Shown: positions 54,031 to 63,753, numbered from the stretch's first letter. The stretch is 64,000 nucleotides of DNA from Lachnoanaerobaculum sp. OBRC5-5 (GCF_000296385.1 NZ_JH815185.1:2707852-2771851), one strand, 5' to 3'. Made by a program: numbers and translations. The notes: generated from the letters alone by a model not told the origin.

Positions 54031-55137
54031 ATGAGAAGTAAATTAATGAAAATGGGAGCATTGGGATTGGCTTCCGTATTGGCTACACAGAGTATTGGTG
54101 CAGGTACTGTTTTTGCAAAAAGTTCAAATTTTGATTTGAGAAAAAAAGTAATAGGTCTTACGGGTATAACCTTTGTAAGCGGAAATATAGACAGATATGT
54201 CACAAGAGGTGAGTTCGCAAAGATGCTTGTACAGGCTTCATCATATCGTTCCGTACTTACAAAGACAAGCAATGTATCGGTATTTAATGATGTTCCTAAG
54301 GATAATGAAAATGCTTCCGCTATAAAGATGGCGGCGGAGCAGGGATATATGACAGGATATCTAGGCGGAAACTTCAAGCCTAATGATAATGTAACATTGA
54401 ATGATGCTGTAAGAGGAGTACTTGCTTTACTCGGATATCAGGCAAGTGATTTTGCAGGTGATGCAAACAATAAGAGAATGGCAAAGTACGGTTTCCTTGA
54501 GTTAAATGAGAACCTTACATCACTTACACCTACTTCAAATCTTAAGGTAAGAGATTGTATAAATCTCTTTTATAATATGTTAAAAACAAATATGAAAGAC
54601 GGCGGAGCATATATTGCAACCGTATTCGGCGGTGAGTTAAACAGCGATAAGGAGGTAAATCCTTTAAAGCTTGCCGACAATTCGCTTAAGGGACCTAAGG
54701 TGGTAAAGTCTGTAAATCAATTGATACAGGCGGTTCCTTTTGACTATAAGGATGCGAATCTCTTTGTTGACGGAAGCAGCGTAGGTGCGGACAGATTCAA
54801 GAGCCTGATGGTATCATCGGATGTAGGCCTTGTAATATACTATTCGGCAGCTGCAAAGACTATCTGGGCATATGATGAGAATACGGATGCTACAAACGGC
54901 AAGAAGGCTGTACATGGTACTGTTGAGAGTATATACTATGAGTCAACATCTACACTTACACCTACATCTGTGACTATAGACGGAGAAACATACAAAATTG
55001 CAAACAGCGATATGCAATTTGCATTCTCTATCTACGGAAGTATCAAGGTTAATGATGATGTTACTTTAGTCGTAGATATAAATAATTCTGAAGATGGATC
55101 TGTAAGCTACACGATAGTTGATTATATAGCAGATTAG
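54031..55137 (+). CDS. SLH-domain surface protein
   Basis: A 368-residue protein with a signal peptide (ALGLASVLATQSIGAGTVFA). SLH motifs follow (VTRGEFAKMLVQA; VFNDVPKDNENASAIKMAAEQGYMTGYLGGNFKPNDNVTLNDAVRGVLALLGY) and then a beta-rich C-terminal part. SLH domains attach proteins to cell-wall polymers. The gene lies directly before an adaptor-ATPase-permease set, so it may be a wall-linked part of that exporter. Confidence 0.8.
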   Translation: MRSKLMKMGALGLASVLATQSIGAGTVFAKSSNFDLRKKVIGLTGITFVSGNIDRYVTRGEFAKMLVQASSYRSVLTKTSNVSVFNDVPKDNENASAIKMAAEQGYMTGYLGGNFKPNDNVTLNDAVRGVLALLGYQASDFAGDANNKRMAKYGFLELNENLTSLTPTSNLKVRDCINLFYNMLKTNMKDGGAYIATVFGGELNSDKEVNPLKLADNSLKGPKVVKSVNQLIQAVPFDYKDANLFVDGSSVGADRFKSLMVSSDVGLVIYYSAAAKTIWAYDENTDATNGKKAVHGTVESIYYESTSTLTPTSVTIDGETYKIANSDMQFAFSIYGSIKVNDDVTLVVDINNSEDGSVSYTIVDYIAD

Positions 55138-55148
55138 TGAGGGAAAAA

Positions 55149-56876
55149 ATGAAGAAAAGATTTATTATTATACCTGCAATTATAGCCATTGGCGTAGGTG
55201 GATTTTTCTTTATGAAATCAAGGCAGGCTGTAAATATTGACAAGAGTACATTTGTATCTACAGCAATAGCATCAAAGCAGGATATCTCTTCAGAGATATC
55301 CTCTTCAGGTACTATAACACCTAAGGACACTTATAATATAACTGCGCTTGTATCTGGAGATATTATCTCGGCGGACTTTGAGATAGGTGATATGGTTAAT
55401 AAGGACCAGGTACTCTATCAAATAGATAAGTCAAGTCTTGAATCTGATATAAATTCCTCAAATAATTCTCTTAGTAAAGCAAATACCGGATATGCTACGG
55501 CCAACAAAGACCTTGCAAAAGCAAAGGCGGATTTTTCCGGTAATCTGTATCGCTCTACAAGAAAGGGCTATATCAAGGAGTTGAGTATTCAGGCAGGAGA
55601 TAAGATAAGCGGAGGTACAAAGCTTGCCACCATATATAATGATACTGTGATGAATATTCGTATTCCTTTCCTAAGTATGGAGGCACAGAATATTCAGGCG
55701 GGAATGACAGGAACTTTGACTCTTACGGAAACAGGAGAGCAGATAGAGGGAAAAGTAATTTCCATATCAAGTATGGATCAGACAATGGACGGAGGAAGAC
55801 TTGTTCGTAATGTTACGTTCGAAGTAAGTAATCCTGGAGGACTTACAGATAAGACAACTGCAAATGCTACAGTCGGAAATATTACTTCTACAGGAGACGG
55901 TACTTTTGAGGCTACAACAAATGTTGATATGAGTGCAGACCTGGCTGAAGGTGTACAGATAGAAAGTGTATTGGTGAATGTAGGTGATTATGTAGAAGTC
56001 GGAACACCTATTTTTAAGATGACTGCAGAGTCCGCAGAGAAACTTTTAAAAACCTATAAGGATGCTTTAGATACCGCACAGGGAAATGTGGATGCGGCAC
56101 AAAAGGGAGTTGCCACTGCAAAGAAAACCTATGACGAGTATACTATTAAATCACCTATTTCCGGAAAAGTTATATCAAAGAACTATAAGGTCGGGGATAA
56201 GGTGGGCTCAGGCGGAAACAACAAGGCTACCAATATGGCTGTTATTTACGATATGAGCTCATATACATTTAAAATGAGTGTGGATGAGAAGGATATTACA
56301 AAAGTTCAAAACGGACAGAAGGTAAGAATAAAGTCTGATGCGTTCCCGGATCAGGAATATTCGGGAACGGTTACCAATGTCAGCCTTGAGAGTACAAGCC
56401 AAAACGGTGTATCAACCTATCCTGTTACAATAACACTTGATGAAACTTATAATCTTTTACCGGGAATGAATGTGGACGGATATATTACACTTGAGTCTGC
56501 AAAGGATGCACTTACAATACCTTCAGGTGCTCTTATGAGAGGAAATAAGGTCTATGTAAAAGATACCTCGGCAACACAGAGTGCAGATGCAAGCGGTGCG
56601 GCTTCAAGTGGAGACGGCCTTATCCCTGCAGGTTTTAAAGAGGTTACAGTAACTACCGGAGTTATAAATGCGGATTTTGTACAGATTACATCAGGACTTA
56701 ATGAAGGTGATGAGGTCTATGTGGACGAGAGCGCAAGTATGGATACGGGAACAGACGGAATGGACGGCATGGGCGGAGGAGGCGCACCTGCAGAAGGAGG
56801 CGGAGCCGATACAGCCGGAGCGGGCGGTGCCGGGGCTGATGCCGGCGGTGCCGATGCAGGAGCCGGAGGAGAGTAA
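55149..56876 (+). CDS. HlyD/MacA-type membrane fusion adaptor
   Basis: A 575-residue protein from ATG 55149 (GAGGG upstream; a GTG at 55137 overlapping the previous stop is possible). N-terminal membrane anchor, lipoyl-like and barrel domains (YNITALVSGDIISADFEIGDMVNKDQVLYQID; ISGKVISKNYKVGDKVG) and a helical hairpin (ALDTAQGNVDAAQKGVATAKKTYDEY). The end, about 40 residues, is almost only Gly, Ala, Asp and Glu. It partners the MacB-like ABC proteins that follow. Confidence 0.88.
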   Translation: MKKRFIIIPAIIAIGVGGFFFMKSRQAVNIDKSTFVSTAIASKQDISSEISSSGTITPKDTYNITALVSGDIISADFEIGDMVNKDQVLYQIDKSSLESDINSSNNSLSKANTGYATANKDLAKAKADFSGNLYRSTRKGYIKELSIQAGDKISGGTKLATIYNDTVMNIRIPFLSMEAQNIQAGMTGTLTLTETGEQIEGKVISISSMDQTMDGGRLVRNVTFEVSNPGGLTDKTTANATVGNITSTGDGTFEATTNVDMSADLAEGVQIESVLVNVGDYVEVGTPIFKMTAESAEKLLKTYKDALDTAQGNVDAAQKGVATAKKTYDEYTIKSPISGKVISKNYKVGDKVGSGGNNKATNMAVIYDMSSYTFKMSVDEKDITKVQNGQKVRIKSDAFPDQEYSGTVTNVSLESTSQNGVSTYPVTITLDETYNLLPGMNVDGYITLESAKDALTIPSGALMRGNKVYVKDTSATQSADASGAASSGDGLIPAGFKEVTVTTGVINADFVQITSGLNEGDEVYVDESASMDTGTDGMDGMGGGGAPAEGGGADTAGAGGAGADAGGADAGAGGE

Positions 56877-57580
56877 TGGAAAAACTTATCCAAATGACAG
56901 ACATTCGAAAAGAATATAAAATGGGTGGTGAGACTGTTTATGCCAATGACGGTGTAACTCTTGATATAGACAAGGGAGAGTTTGTTGCAATTGTGGGTAA
57001 GTCGGGATCCGGCAAATCCACTCTTATGAATATTATAGGTGCTTTGGATGTGCCTACATCAGGTAAATATCTTTTGGGCGGAAAAGATGTCGGAAAGCTT
57101 AGTGACAATCAACTTGCCGATATCAGAAATAAGATGATAGGATTTGTTTTTCAGCAATACAATCTTTTGCCCAGAATGAATCTCTTGGAAAATGTGGAAC
57201 TGCCGCTTTTGTACGCACATGTTTCAAATCATGAAAGAGAAAAGAGGGCAATGGAAGCACTTGAAAAGGTGGGACTTGCCGAAAAAGCAAAGCAGATGCC
57301 AAATCAGCTTTCAGGAGGACAGCAGCAAAGAGTGAGTATTGCAAGAGCTCTGGCTGCAAATCCTTCACTGATTTTGGCAGATGAGCCTACAGGTGCCCTG
57401 GATTCAAAGACCAGCCGTCAGGTTTTGGATTTTTTTAAGAAAATCCATGAAGAGGGAAATACCGTTATTATGATTACCCATGATAATGCCATTGCGCTGG
57501 AGGCGAAGAGAGTTATCAGAATAGCTGATGGCAAAATAAATTTTGATGGAAGTAGTGAGGAGTATGCTGCAATCGTTTAA
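56876..57580 (+). CDS. MacB/LolD-type ABC transporter ATP-binding protein
   Basis: A 234-residue ATPase: Walker [31 protein letters not shown] typical of the MacB/LolD class, signature LSGGQQQR, Walker [13 protein letters not shown]. Start overlaps the adaptor stop (TAATG). Drives export of an unknown substrate with the neighbouring adaptor and permease. Confidence 0.92.
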   Translation: MEKLIQMTDIRKEYKMGGETVYANDGVTLDIDKGEFVAIVGKSGSGKSTLMNIIGALDVPTSGKYLLGGKDVGKLSDNQLADIRNKMIGFVFQQYNLLPRMNLLENVELPLLYAHVSNHEREKRAMEALEKVGLAEKAKQMPNQLSGGQQQRVSIARALAANPSLILADEPTGALDSKTSRQVLDFFKKIHEEGNTVIMITHDNAIALEAKRVIRIADGKINFDGSSEEYAAIV

Positions 57581-58742
57581 ACTGGCAATAAAAAGTATTA
57601 TTGCAAATAAAATGAGATCGTTCCTTACAATGCTGGGACTTATTATCGGTGTATCGGCAGTTGTTATACTTGTCAGTGTAATGATGGGATATATGAATAA
57701 TATGATTAAATCCTTTATGGATATGGGAGCAAATACTATCACTGTGAATTTGGTAAATATGCCTTCAAGACAGGCATCCGTCGATCAGATGTATGATTTT
57801 TTCAATGAGCATAGGGATGTATTTTCGGAAATGACTCCACAGGTCAGCGTTAGCGGAACTATAAAGGTGGGAAGTGAAAAAACCACCACCACCACAGTTA
57901 CAGGTGTAAGTGAGTACTATGGTAAACTAAAGAATTATAAATTGGAAAAAGGAAGATTTTTATCTTATGCGGATATGGTATCCAGACAAAAGGTGGTTGT
58001 AATAGGTTACTATGTGGCAAGTAAGCTTTTCGGTTCGCCAAAGGCGGCAATAGGAGAGACTGTAAAGATAAACGGTTCGGCATTTACTGTCGTAGGTGTG
58101 GTACAAAGACAGGATAAAACACAGTTGTCGGCAAGGGGAAGTGATGACTTTGCATTTATGCCTTATTCCACAGCAGGACAGTTAAACGGAACTTCAGTAC
58201 CTGATTATTATATTTTTGCTACGGTAAATACTCAGGTGAGCAATCAGGCGGTGGAGCTTTTAAAGGATTTTCTAAAAACTATCTATACTCAAAAAGAAAC
58301 ATATTTTGTTCAATCTATGAGTCAGATGCTTGGGGAAATTAATACACAGCTTGCACTTATGAGTACTATTATAGGAGCTATTGCCGGTATTTCACTTCTT
58401 GTTGCAGGTGTGGGAGTTATGAATATCATGTTGGTATCCGTTACTGAGAGAACGAGAGAAATAGGTATCAGAAAAGCGCTTGGAGCCAGAAGAGGTGTTA
58501 TACTGCAACAGTTTGTCATAGAGGCTTTGGTTACGAGTACACTGGGAGGTTCGCTGGGAATTGTATTGGGTTGTATTGCCAGCCCTACTATAGGCAGATT
58601 TATGAATATTTCATCACCTGCCAATTTAAATGCAGTTATAATTTCATTCAGCGTATCTGTAGCAATTGGACTTATATTCGGATATATGCCGGCTATGAGA
58701 GCTGCAAGCCTAAATCCGATAGATGCACTAAGAAGTGAATAA
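57564..58742 (+). CDS. MacB-type ABC transporter permease
   Basis: A 392-residue protein with an N-terminal helix (ALIKS-like, MRSFLTMLGLIIGVSAVVILVSV), an extracytoplasmic domain and three C-terminal helices including the FtsX signature GVGVMNIMLVSVTERTREIGIRKALGA. ATG 57564 has GTGAGGAG upstream and overlaps the ATPase gene by 17 bases; longer in-frame starts at 57543 and 57546 are less likely. Confidence 0.9.
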   Translation: MLQSFKLAIKSIIANKMRSFLTMLGLIIGVSAVVILVSVMMGYMNNMIKSFMDMGANTITVNLVNMPSRQASVDQMYDFFNEHRDVFSEMTPQVSVSGTIKVGSEKTTTTTVTGVSEYYGKLKNYKLEKGRFLSYADMVSRQKVVVIGYYVASKLFGSPKAAIGETVKINGSAFTVVGVVQRQDKTQLSARGSDDFAFMPYSTAGQLNGTSVPDYYIFATVNTQVSNQAVELLKDFLKTIYTQKETYFVQSMSQMLGEINTQLALMSTIIGAIAGISLLVAGVGVMNIMLVSVTERTREIGIRKALGARRGVILQQFVIEALVTSTLGGSLGIVLGCIASPTIGRFMNISSPANLNAVIISFSVSVAIGLIFGYMPAMRAASLNPIDALRSE

Positions 58743-58754
58743 AATTTTTGTTTT

Positions 58755-58784
58755 AAAATGTCCGGTAATATCGGACATTTTTTG
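58755..58784 (+). terminator. Terminator after the exporter operon
   Basis: AAAATGTCCG and CGGACATTTT pair around GTAATAT, followed by TT. The stem ends in an A/T run typical of terminators. Confidence 0.8.
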
Positions 58785-58812
58785 TGATAAATTAATTTTA
58801 ATACAATTTTTA

Positions 58813-58841
58813 TTGGATTATTAATTGATATAGGATATACT
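58813..58841 (+). promoter_or_regulatory. Promoter giving a second probable leaderless transcript
   Basis: TTGGAT (58813-58818), 17 bases, TATACT (58836-58841). The ATG of the next gene starts seven bases after the -10 box, exactly as at 33254-33266, leaving no room for a leader. Confidence 0.65.
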
Positions 58842-58847
58842 AGGGTA

Positions 58848-59639
58848 ATGAAGAAATTTTTTTATACATTTGGGATAAGTTTTTATCCTATACTTATTTA
58901 TACGGCCATTCAGTCTTCTTTGGGAATGTTTCTTGCAGTACTGTTTGGTTTCCTTGAGGGAGCTCGCGATTTTAATGCGATGATGGATGTTTTAAAGGCA
59001 AATGCACTTGTTATTACTGCGATATGTGCAGTGGTTACTTCTGTAGTTCTAAGTCTCTTTTTCAATATTGATGTTAAGAACGGCAGAATTGAAAAGCGCG
59101 GTCAAATTAAAGCAATGGATTTTGTTATGGCCATTGTAGGCGGTGCAGGCGTTTCAATTGCATTAAATATCGTTATAGCATTGACAAATATGGCAGGTAA
59201 GGATACGGCATTTGTGGAAGTCAGCGATACGATTACAAGTAATCCGCTTATTGTCACAATAATATGTGCCGGAATATTGATACCGATAGTTGAGGAAATA
59301 ATATTCAGAGGTTTGATTTTTAACAGAATTAAACATCAATATAATTTCGTGGCAGGTTTACTTATATCATCTTTGTTATTCGGTATTTACCATGGAAATA
59401 TAGTTCAGGGTATATATGCTACACTTCTGGGTATATTCCTCGGATTTGCCTATCACAAAACAAAGAGTATTTTGATTCCTATATTCATACATATGAGTGG
59501 AAATACAATTGTTTCAATTTATGCTAAGTTGGGTGAGAATGAAGAAAATATAGGGATTTTAGTGGTAACTGTGGCAATCAGTATAATATTTGCTTTAATA
59601 GGTACAATATATTTTATAAACAGAAAGGTTGAGCAATGA
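58848..59639 (+). CDS. CPBP-family intramembrane metalloprotease
   Basis: A 263-residue protein with about seven membrane helices and the CPBP/Abi motifs: EEIIFRGLIFNRI (Glu-Glu and Arg), FGIYHGNIVQGIYATLLGIFLGF, and IHMSGN. Homologues are related to CAAX prenyl proteases and some bacteriocin self-protection proteins; the substrate here is unknown. Its stop overlaps the glycosyltransferase start (ATGA). Confidence 0.85.
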   Translation: MKKFFYTFGISFYPILIYTAIQSSLGMFLAVLFGFLEGARDFNAMMDVLKANALVITAICAVVTSVVLSLFFNIDVKNGRIEKRGQIKAMDFVMAIVGGAGVSIALNIVIALTNMAGKDTAFVEVSDTITSNPLIVTIICAGILIPIVEEIIFRGLIFNRIKHQYNFVAGLLISSLLFGIYHGNIVQGIYATLLGIFLGFAYHKTKSILIPIFIHMSGNTIVSIYAKLGENEENIGILVVTVAISIIFALIGTIYFINRKVEQ

Positions 59640-60655
59640 AAGTTTTGAGTATAGCGGTGCCATGCTTTAATTCAGCGGCATATATGAGAAAGTGTATTGA
59701 TTCTTTGCTTGTAGGTAAGGAAGATGTAGAGATATTGATAGTAAATGACGGTTCTGCCAAGGACAATACGGCTGAAATAGCGGATGAGTATGAGAAAAAA
59801 TATCCTACTATATGCAAAGCAATCCACAAGGAAAACGGCGGACATGGTGATGCTGTAATGTTCGGACTTAGAGCCGCTACAGGCGAGTTTTTTAAAGTGG
59901 TGGATTCGGATGATTATCTGGATGAAAAGTCGTTTTTGGAAGTACTCAATAAGCTTAAAGAGTTTATAAGAGATAAGGAAAATATTGATATGCTTCTTTG
60001 CAACTTTGTCTATGATAAGGACGGTGCAAAGAAGAAAAAGGTAATGACCTATAAGAGAAACTTGCCTATAAATAAGAAGTTTGAATGGGAGGATATTAAG
60101 CCTTTCCACACAGGACAGTATATTCTTATGCATTCTGTAATATACAAAAGAGAGCTTCTTATAGAGAATAAACTTGACCTTCCAAAGCACACATTCTATG
60201 TGGACAATATCTTCGTATATCAGCCTCTAAAGGCGGTAAAGGATATTTACTATATGGATGTAAACCTTTACAGATACTATATCGGTAGAGAGGATCAATC
60301 TGTAAATGAGCAGGTGATGATCGGAAGAATAGATCAGCAGATAAGAGTAACAAAGATCATGCTTGATTCATTTAATCCTTATGATGTTGCAAATAAAAAG
60401 CTTAAAAAGTATCTTATAAGCTATCTTGAGATAATGATGGTAATATCTTCCATACTTGCTATTCGCTCAAAGAGTGAGGAAAATATGCAAAAGAAGAAAG
60501 AACTTTGGGATTATCTGAAGGACCACAATCCAAGACTTTATAAGAGGATAAGATACGGAGTCCTCGGACAGACTATGAATCTCCCCGGAAAAGTGGGAAA
60601 AGGTATTGCCGTAGCCGGATATAAGATTGCAAATAAGTTGTATGGATTTAACTAA
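59636..60655 (+). CDS. Family 2 glycosyltransferase
   Basis: A 339-residue protein with a GT-A fold N-terminal domain: LSIAVPCFNSAAYMRKCIDSLL, EILIVNDGSAKDNT, and the metal-binding VDSDDYLDEKSF. The C-terminal part is typical of surface-glycan transferases of Firmicutes. Coupled by a four-base overlap to the protease gene. Acceptor unknown. Confidence 0.9.
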   Translation: MKVLSIAVPCFNSAAYMRKCIDSLLVGKEDVEILIVNDGSAKDNTAEIADEYEKKYPTICKAIHKENGGHGDAVMFGLRAATGEFFKVVDSDDYLDEKSFLEVLNKLKEFIRDKENIDMLLCNFVYDKDGAKKKKVMTYKRNLPINKKFEWEDIKPFHTGQYILMHSVIYKRELLIENKLDLPKHTFYVDNIFVYQPLKAVKDIYYMDVNLYRYYIGREDQSVNEQVMIGRIDQQIRVTKIMLDSFNPYDVANKKLKKYLISYLEIMMVISSILAIRSKSEENMQKKKELWDYLKDHNPRLYKRIRYGVLGQTMNLPGKVGKGIAVAGYKIANKLYGFN

Positions 60656-60666
60656 ATAGAAAAACC

Positions 60667-60713
60667 TGCATCCGGATTATTGATTTAAAATTCGGATGCA
60701 TTTTTTTAGAAAA
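60667..60713 (+). terminator. Terminator after the glycosyltransferase
   Basis: TGCATCCGGATT pairs with AATTCGGATGCA, followed by TTTTTTT. Confidence 0.85.
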
Positions 60714-60728
60714 AAATTAAAATAACGC

Positions 60729-60757
60729 TTGACATTAGGAGCATTATTTTATATACT
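60729..60757 (+). promoter_or_regulatory. tRNA promoter
   Basis: TTGACA (60729-60734), 17 bases, TATACT (60752-60757), 20 bases before the first tRNA. Confidence 0.75.
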
Positions 60758-60777
60758 TACATGGCGTTAAACGTGAC

Positions 60778-60850
60778 GGGATCTTAGCTCAGCTGGGAGA
60801 GCATCTGCCTTACAAGCAGAGGGTCACAGGTTCGAGCCCTGTAGGTCCCA
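60778..60850 (+). tRNA. tRNA-Val (anticodon TAC)
   Basis: A 73-base cloverleaf: acceptor GGGATCT/AGGTCCC, D-arm AGCTCAGCTGGGAGAGC, anticodon loop CTTACAA with TAC, T-arm GGTTCGAGCCC. Discriminator A; CCA not encoded. Confidence 0.95.
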
Positions 60851-60881
60851 TTTTTCATGCAAAGCATGAATATAATCATAT

Positions 60882-60955
60882 GGCGACGTAGCTCAGTTGG
60901 CTAGAGCATACGGTTCATACCCGTAGTGTCGAGAGTTCGAATCTCCCCGTCGCTA
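60882..60955 (+). tRNA. tRNA-Met (anticodon CAT)
   Basis: A 74-base cloverleaf: acceptor GGCGACG/CGTCGCT, anticodon loop TTCATAC with CAT, T-arm AGTTCGAATCT. Probably the elongator Met tRNA; an Ile2 tRNA with modified C cannot be excluded by eye. Confidence 0.92.
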
Positions 60956-60964
60956 TTTACTTAT

Positions 60965-60990
60965 GTCTGACTTCGGTCAGACTTTTTTTT
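60965..60990 (+). terminator. Terminator after the tRNA pair
   Basis: GTCTGA and TCAGAC pair around CTTCGG, followed by TTTTTTTT. Confidence 0.88.
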
Positions 60991-61034
60991 GTTTTGATGT
61001 CAAGTGTTGTGGGCTTGATTTTTGAGGGCACAGA

Positions 61035-61079
61035 AAAAAACAGTCCCGAACTCACAACCGGGAGCTGGGGACTGTTTTA
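61035..61079 (-). terminator. Terminator of the uxaC operon
   Basis: AAAACAGTCCC and GGGACTGTTTT form an 11-bp stem that on the minus strand follows uxaC and is trailed by a T run. Confidence 0.8.
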
Positions 61080-61094
61080 TATTAAAATAAATTA

Positions 61095-62498
61095 TTAAAA
61101 CTCAAAATATCTCATTACATTATTATATGAAATATTCTCTACAAGTTCCTTTAAAGCTTTCTCATCATTCGGATACTGACCGCTTTCAACCCATTCACCT
61201 ATAAGCTGGCAGAGTATTCTTCTGAAGTACTCATGTCTTGTATATGAAAGGAATGAACGTGAGTCTGTAAGCATACCGTTAAAGTTTCCTAAGCAACCAA
61301 GTGCGGCCAAAGACTTCATCTGAGCTCTCATACCCTCATAGTGATCGTTGAACCACCATGCAGAACCCTGCTGAACTTTTCCTGCGATACTTGAATCCTG
61401 GAAGCATCCGATTATTGTACCGATAGCGGCATCATCATTCGGATTAAGGGAATAAAGTATTGTCTTTGGAAGTTCACTTGTTAAATTTAAAGCATTAAGG
61501 AAATCTGCCAGCTGATCTGCAGGAGCATATCCGCTTATAGCATCAAATCCTGTATCAGGGCCGAGCTTATTGAACATTGCCGTGTTGTTGTTTCTCTTAC
61601 AACCGAAGTGAAGCTGCATTACCCAGTTTAATCTGTGATATTCTTTTCCGAGAGAGAGTAAGAGTGCAGTTTTAAACTTGTACTGCTCTGTAAGACTTAC
61701 ATCCTCGCCTGCAAGTCTTTTCTTTAATATAGCATCAACTTCGTTCTCACTTGCAGGAGCATAGTATACAAAGTCAACACCGTGATCTGATACGGAGCAA
61801 CCGTTGCTGTGGAAAAACTCCAATCTGTTCTTCAATGCTTCCTTAAGAGAGGCAAAGTCTTTTACAGATACACCGCTTACTTCGGAGAGCTTTGCAATAT
61901 ATTGTGCAAAATCAGGCTTTTCAATATTTGTAGCCTTATCAGGTCTCCATGCCGGAAGCACTTTAAATCCAAGATCTTTGATCTCTCTGAGTTTGATATG
62001 CCATTCAAGAGAATCTATAGGATCGTCTGTAGTACATATAACCTTAACATTTGAATTTCTGATAATATTTCTTACACTTAATTCATCTGTAGCAAGTTTT
62101 TCTTTTGTGAGATTCCAAACCTCATCAGCGCTTTCAGGACTTAGATGACCTTTAAATCCGAAATACTTCTGAAGTTCAAGATGTGACCAATGATAAAGCG
62201 GATTACCTATAAGCTTCGGCAATGTAGCGGCCCATGCATCAAACTTTTCTCTGTCAGATGATTCACTACCTGTTATAAGTTTTTCATCCACACCGTTTGA
62301 TCTTATCTGACGCCACTTGTAATGATCGCCGCCAAGCCATACCTGAGTGATATTATCAAATTTTTTATCCTCATAAATCTCCTGTGGATTTATATGACAG
62401 TGATAGTCAACTATCGGCATCTTTTCCGCATAGTCATGATAAAGATGTTTTGCTGTTTGTGTATCAAGTAAGAAATCCTGATCCATAAAATTCTTCAT
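61095..62498 (-). CDS. uxaC: Glucuronate (uronate) isomerase
   Basis: A 467-residue enzyme converting glucuronate to fructuronate and galacturonate to tagaturonate. YHCHINPQEIYEDKKFDNITQVWLGGDHYKWRQ with metal-binding His pair, ICTTDDPIDSLEWH, and SYTRHEYFRRILC near the C terminus are typical. ATG 62498 has GGAGG just upstream on the minus strand; an extension to 62516 lacks one. Downstream of the LacI regulator on the same strand. Confidence 0.95.
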   Translation of the reverse strand: MKNFMDQDFLLDTQTAKHLYHDYAEKMPIVDYHCHINPQEIYEDKKFDNITQVWLGGDHYKWRQIRSNGVDEKLITGSESSDREKFDAWAATLPKLIGNPLYHWSHLELQKYFGFKGHLSPESADEVWNLTKEKLATDELSVRNIIRNSNVKVICTTDDPIDSLEWHIKLREIKDLGFKVLPAWRPDKATNIEKPDFAQYIAKLSEVSGVSVKDFASLKEALKNRLEFFHSNGCSVSDHGVDFVYYAPASENEVDAILKKRLAGEDVSLTEQYKFKTALLLSLGKEYHRLNWVMQLHFGCKRNNNTAMFNKLGPDTGFDAISGYAPADQLADFLNALNLTSELPKTILYSLNPNDDAAIGTIIGCFQDSSIAGKVQQGSAWWFNDHYEGMRAQMKSLAALGCLGNFNGMLTDSRSFLSYTRHEYFRRILCQLIGEWVESGQYPNDEKALKELVENISYNNVMRYFEF

Positions 62499-62587
62499 GT
62501 TAACCTCCTTAGCCAAACGGCTGTATAAAGTAAAATTTATAAATAACTACATTTACAGTAGTCATATGCATATTAAGTTTGAGAATA

Positions 62588-63595
62588 TTAATTCTTCGAT
62601 TTAAAAGTATCTCTTTCTATAATAGACGGCTCAAGTATACAGATGTTTTCAGGGAATTGTCCGTCAAACACCTCCAAAAGAGTTTTTACACTGTGACTGC
62701 ACAAATCAAAAAGCCTTGAGTCAACAGTGGTAAGCTCGGGATATGATATTTTTGAAAAAATCGAATTGTCATATCCAATTATTGAAAGTTCATCAGGAAC
62801 CGAAATACTGTTTTGTTTTGCAAATTTTAATGCTGTCATCGCAAGAAAATCATCTGAGGCGATTATACCGTCGGGTAAAAAAAACTTTTTGGTAAACTTT
62901 CCAAGCGAGAGAGTAATATTTTCTATATCATTTTCCTCACACAAATGAGTTGCATAGTTTTCACTTTTGATTTTCAGCTCTTTACATCCTGATATAAACC
63001 CGTCCAGCTTTCTTTTGGCGGATTGAGATGTGGAATTGTAAAGAAAGAGCAAATTACTTTTGCCACTATTATATAACATATTTGCACTTATTTTTGTAGC
63101 ATTAAAATCATCATAATAAGAACAATATACATTCTCACCTTCTAAAAATCCGTTTATTAAAAATATCGGCAAGGATTTTGCTGTACTTTTTATCAGATTT
63201 TTATTGTCCTTTGCGGATATATATTTTGAACCTATCATAATAACAGCATCCACACTTTTTGAGATAAGTATATTTATATATTTTTTGAGATTCTTTGTAT
63301 CATAGCCGCTGCAACATAAAAGTGAGTCATAGCCGTTTTCCCTGAGCATTTTCTCAAAATAGGACAGAGCTCTTGCCACATAGATATCGGAAGGGTCCGA
63401 ACATAGAATGCCTATGGTCTTCATAGTGTTCAGTCCAAGCCCTCTGGCAAATACATTCGGAGTATAGCCAAGCTCCTCCATAATATCATGAATTTTTTTT
63501 CTGGTCTTTTCACTGACCTTCGGGCTGTCATTGATAACTCTTGATACTGTAGCTATGGAGACATTTGCCCTGTTTGCAATATCATATATATTCAT
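62588..63595 (-). CDS. LacI-family transcriptional regulator of hexuronate genes
   Basis: A 335-residue protein: N-terminal helix-turn-helix (MNIYDIANRANVSIATVSRVINDSPKVSEKTRKKI), hinge, and periplasmic-binding-like domain (TIGILCSDPSDIYVARAL, GIIASDDFLAMTALKFA, SIIGYDNSIFSKISYPELTTVD). It lies between uxaC and divergent uxaA, so it likely controls hexuronate use. Effector unknown. Confidence 0.88.
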   Translation of the reverse strand: MNIYDIANRANVSIATVSRVINDSPKVSEKTRKKIHDIMEELGYTPNVFARGLGLNTMKTIGILCSDPSDIYVARALSYFEKMLRENGYDSLLCCSGYDTKNLKKYINILISKSVDAVIMIGSKYISAKDNKNLIKSTAKSLPIFLINGFLEGENVYCSYYDDFNATKISANMLYNSGKSNLLFLYNSTSQSAKRKLDGFISGCKELKIKSENYATHLCEENDIENITLSLGKFTKKFFLPDGIIASDDFLAMTALKFAKQNSISVPDELSIIGYDNSIFSKISYPELTTVDSRLFDLCSHSVKTLLEVFDGQFPENICILEPSIIERDTFKSKN

Positions 63596-63659
63596 AATTC
63601 ACCGGTAATATAAAAAAATATAAGCTTTATAAATTCATTCGTTACAATCTACATCTATC

Positions 63660-63708
63660 TTGACAAGGAATAAAAATCCCATGTATAATGCGATTGTAAA
63701 CGCTTACA
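63660..63708 (+). promoter_or_regulatory. uxaA promoter with LacI-family operator
   Basis: TTGACA (63660-63665), 18 bases, TATAAT (63684-63689), followed at 63695-63708 by TGTAAACGCTTACA, a palindromic LacI/CcpA-type operator with central CG. Binding there would block transcription at the start site. Confidence 0.8.
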
Positions 63709-63753
63709 TTTATTATAAACTCAATACGAGTATTTGGCAAGGAGATAAAGGAA

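Noticed and set aside
60778-60955. tRNA pair as an island attachment site
   Set aside because: No repeat of a tRNA 3' end and no integrase are seen nearby; the flanking genes are ordinary.
61804-62148. Plus-strand frame of 114 codons inside uxaC
   Set aside because: It is the complement of a well-conserved enzyme gene with no start signals.
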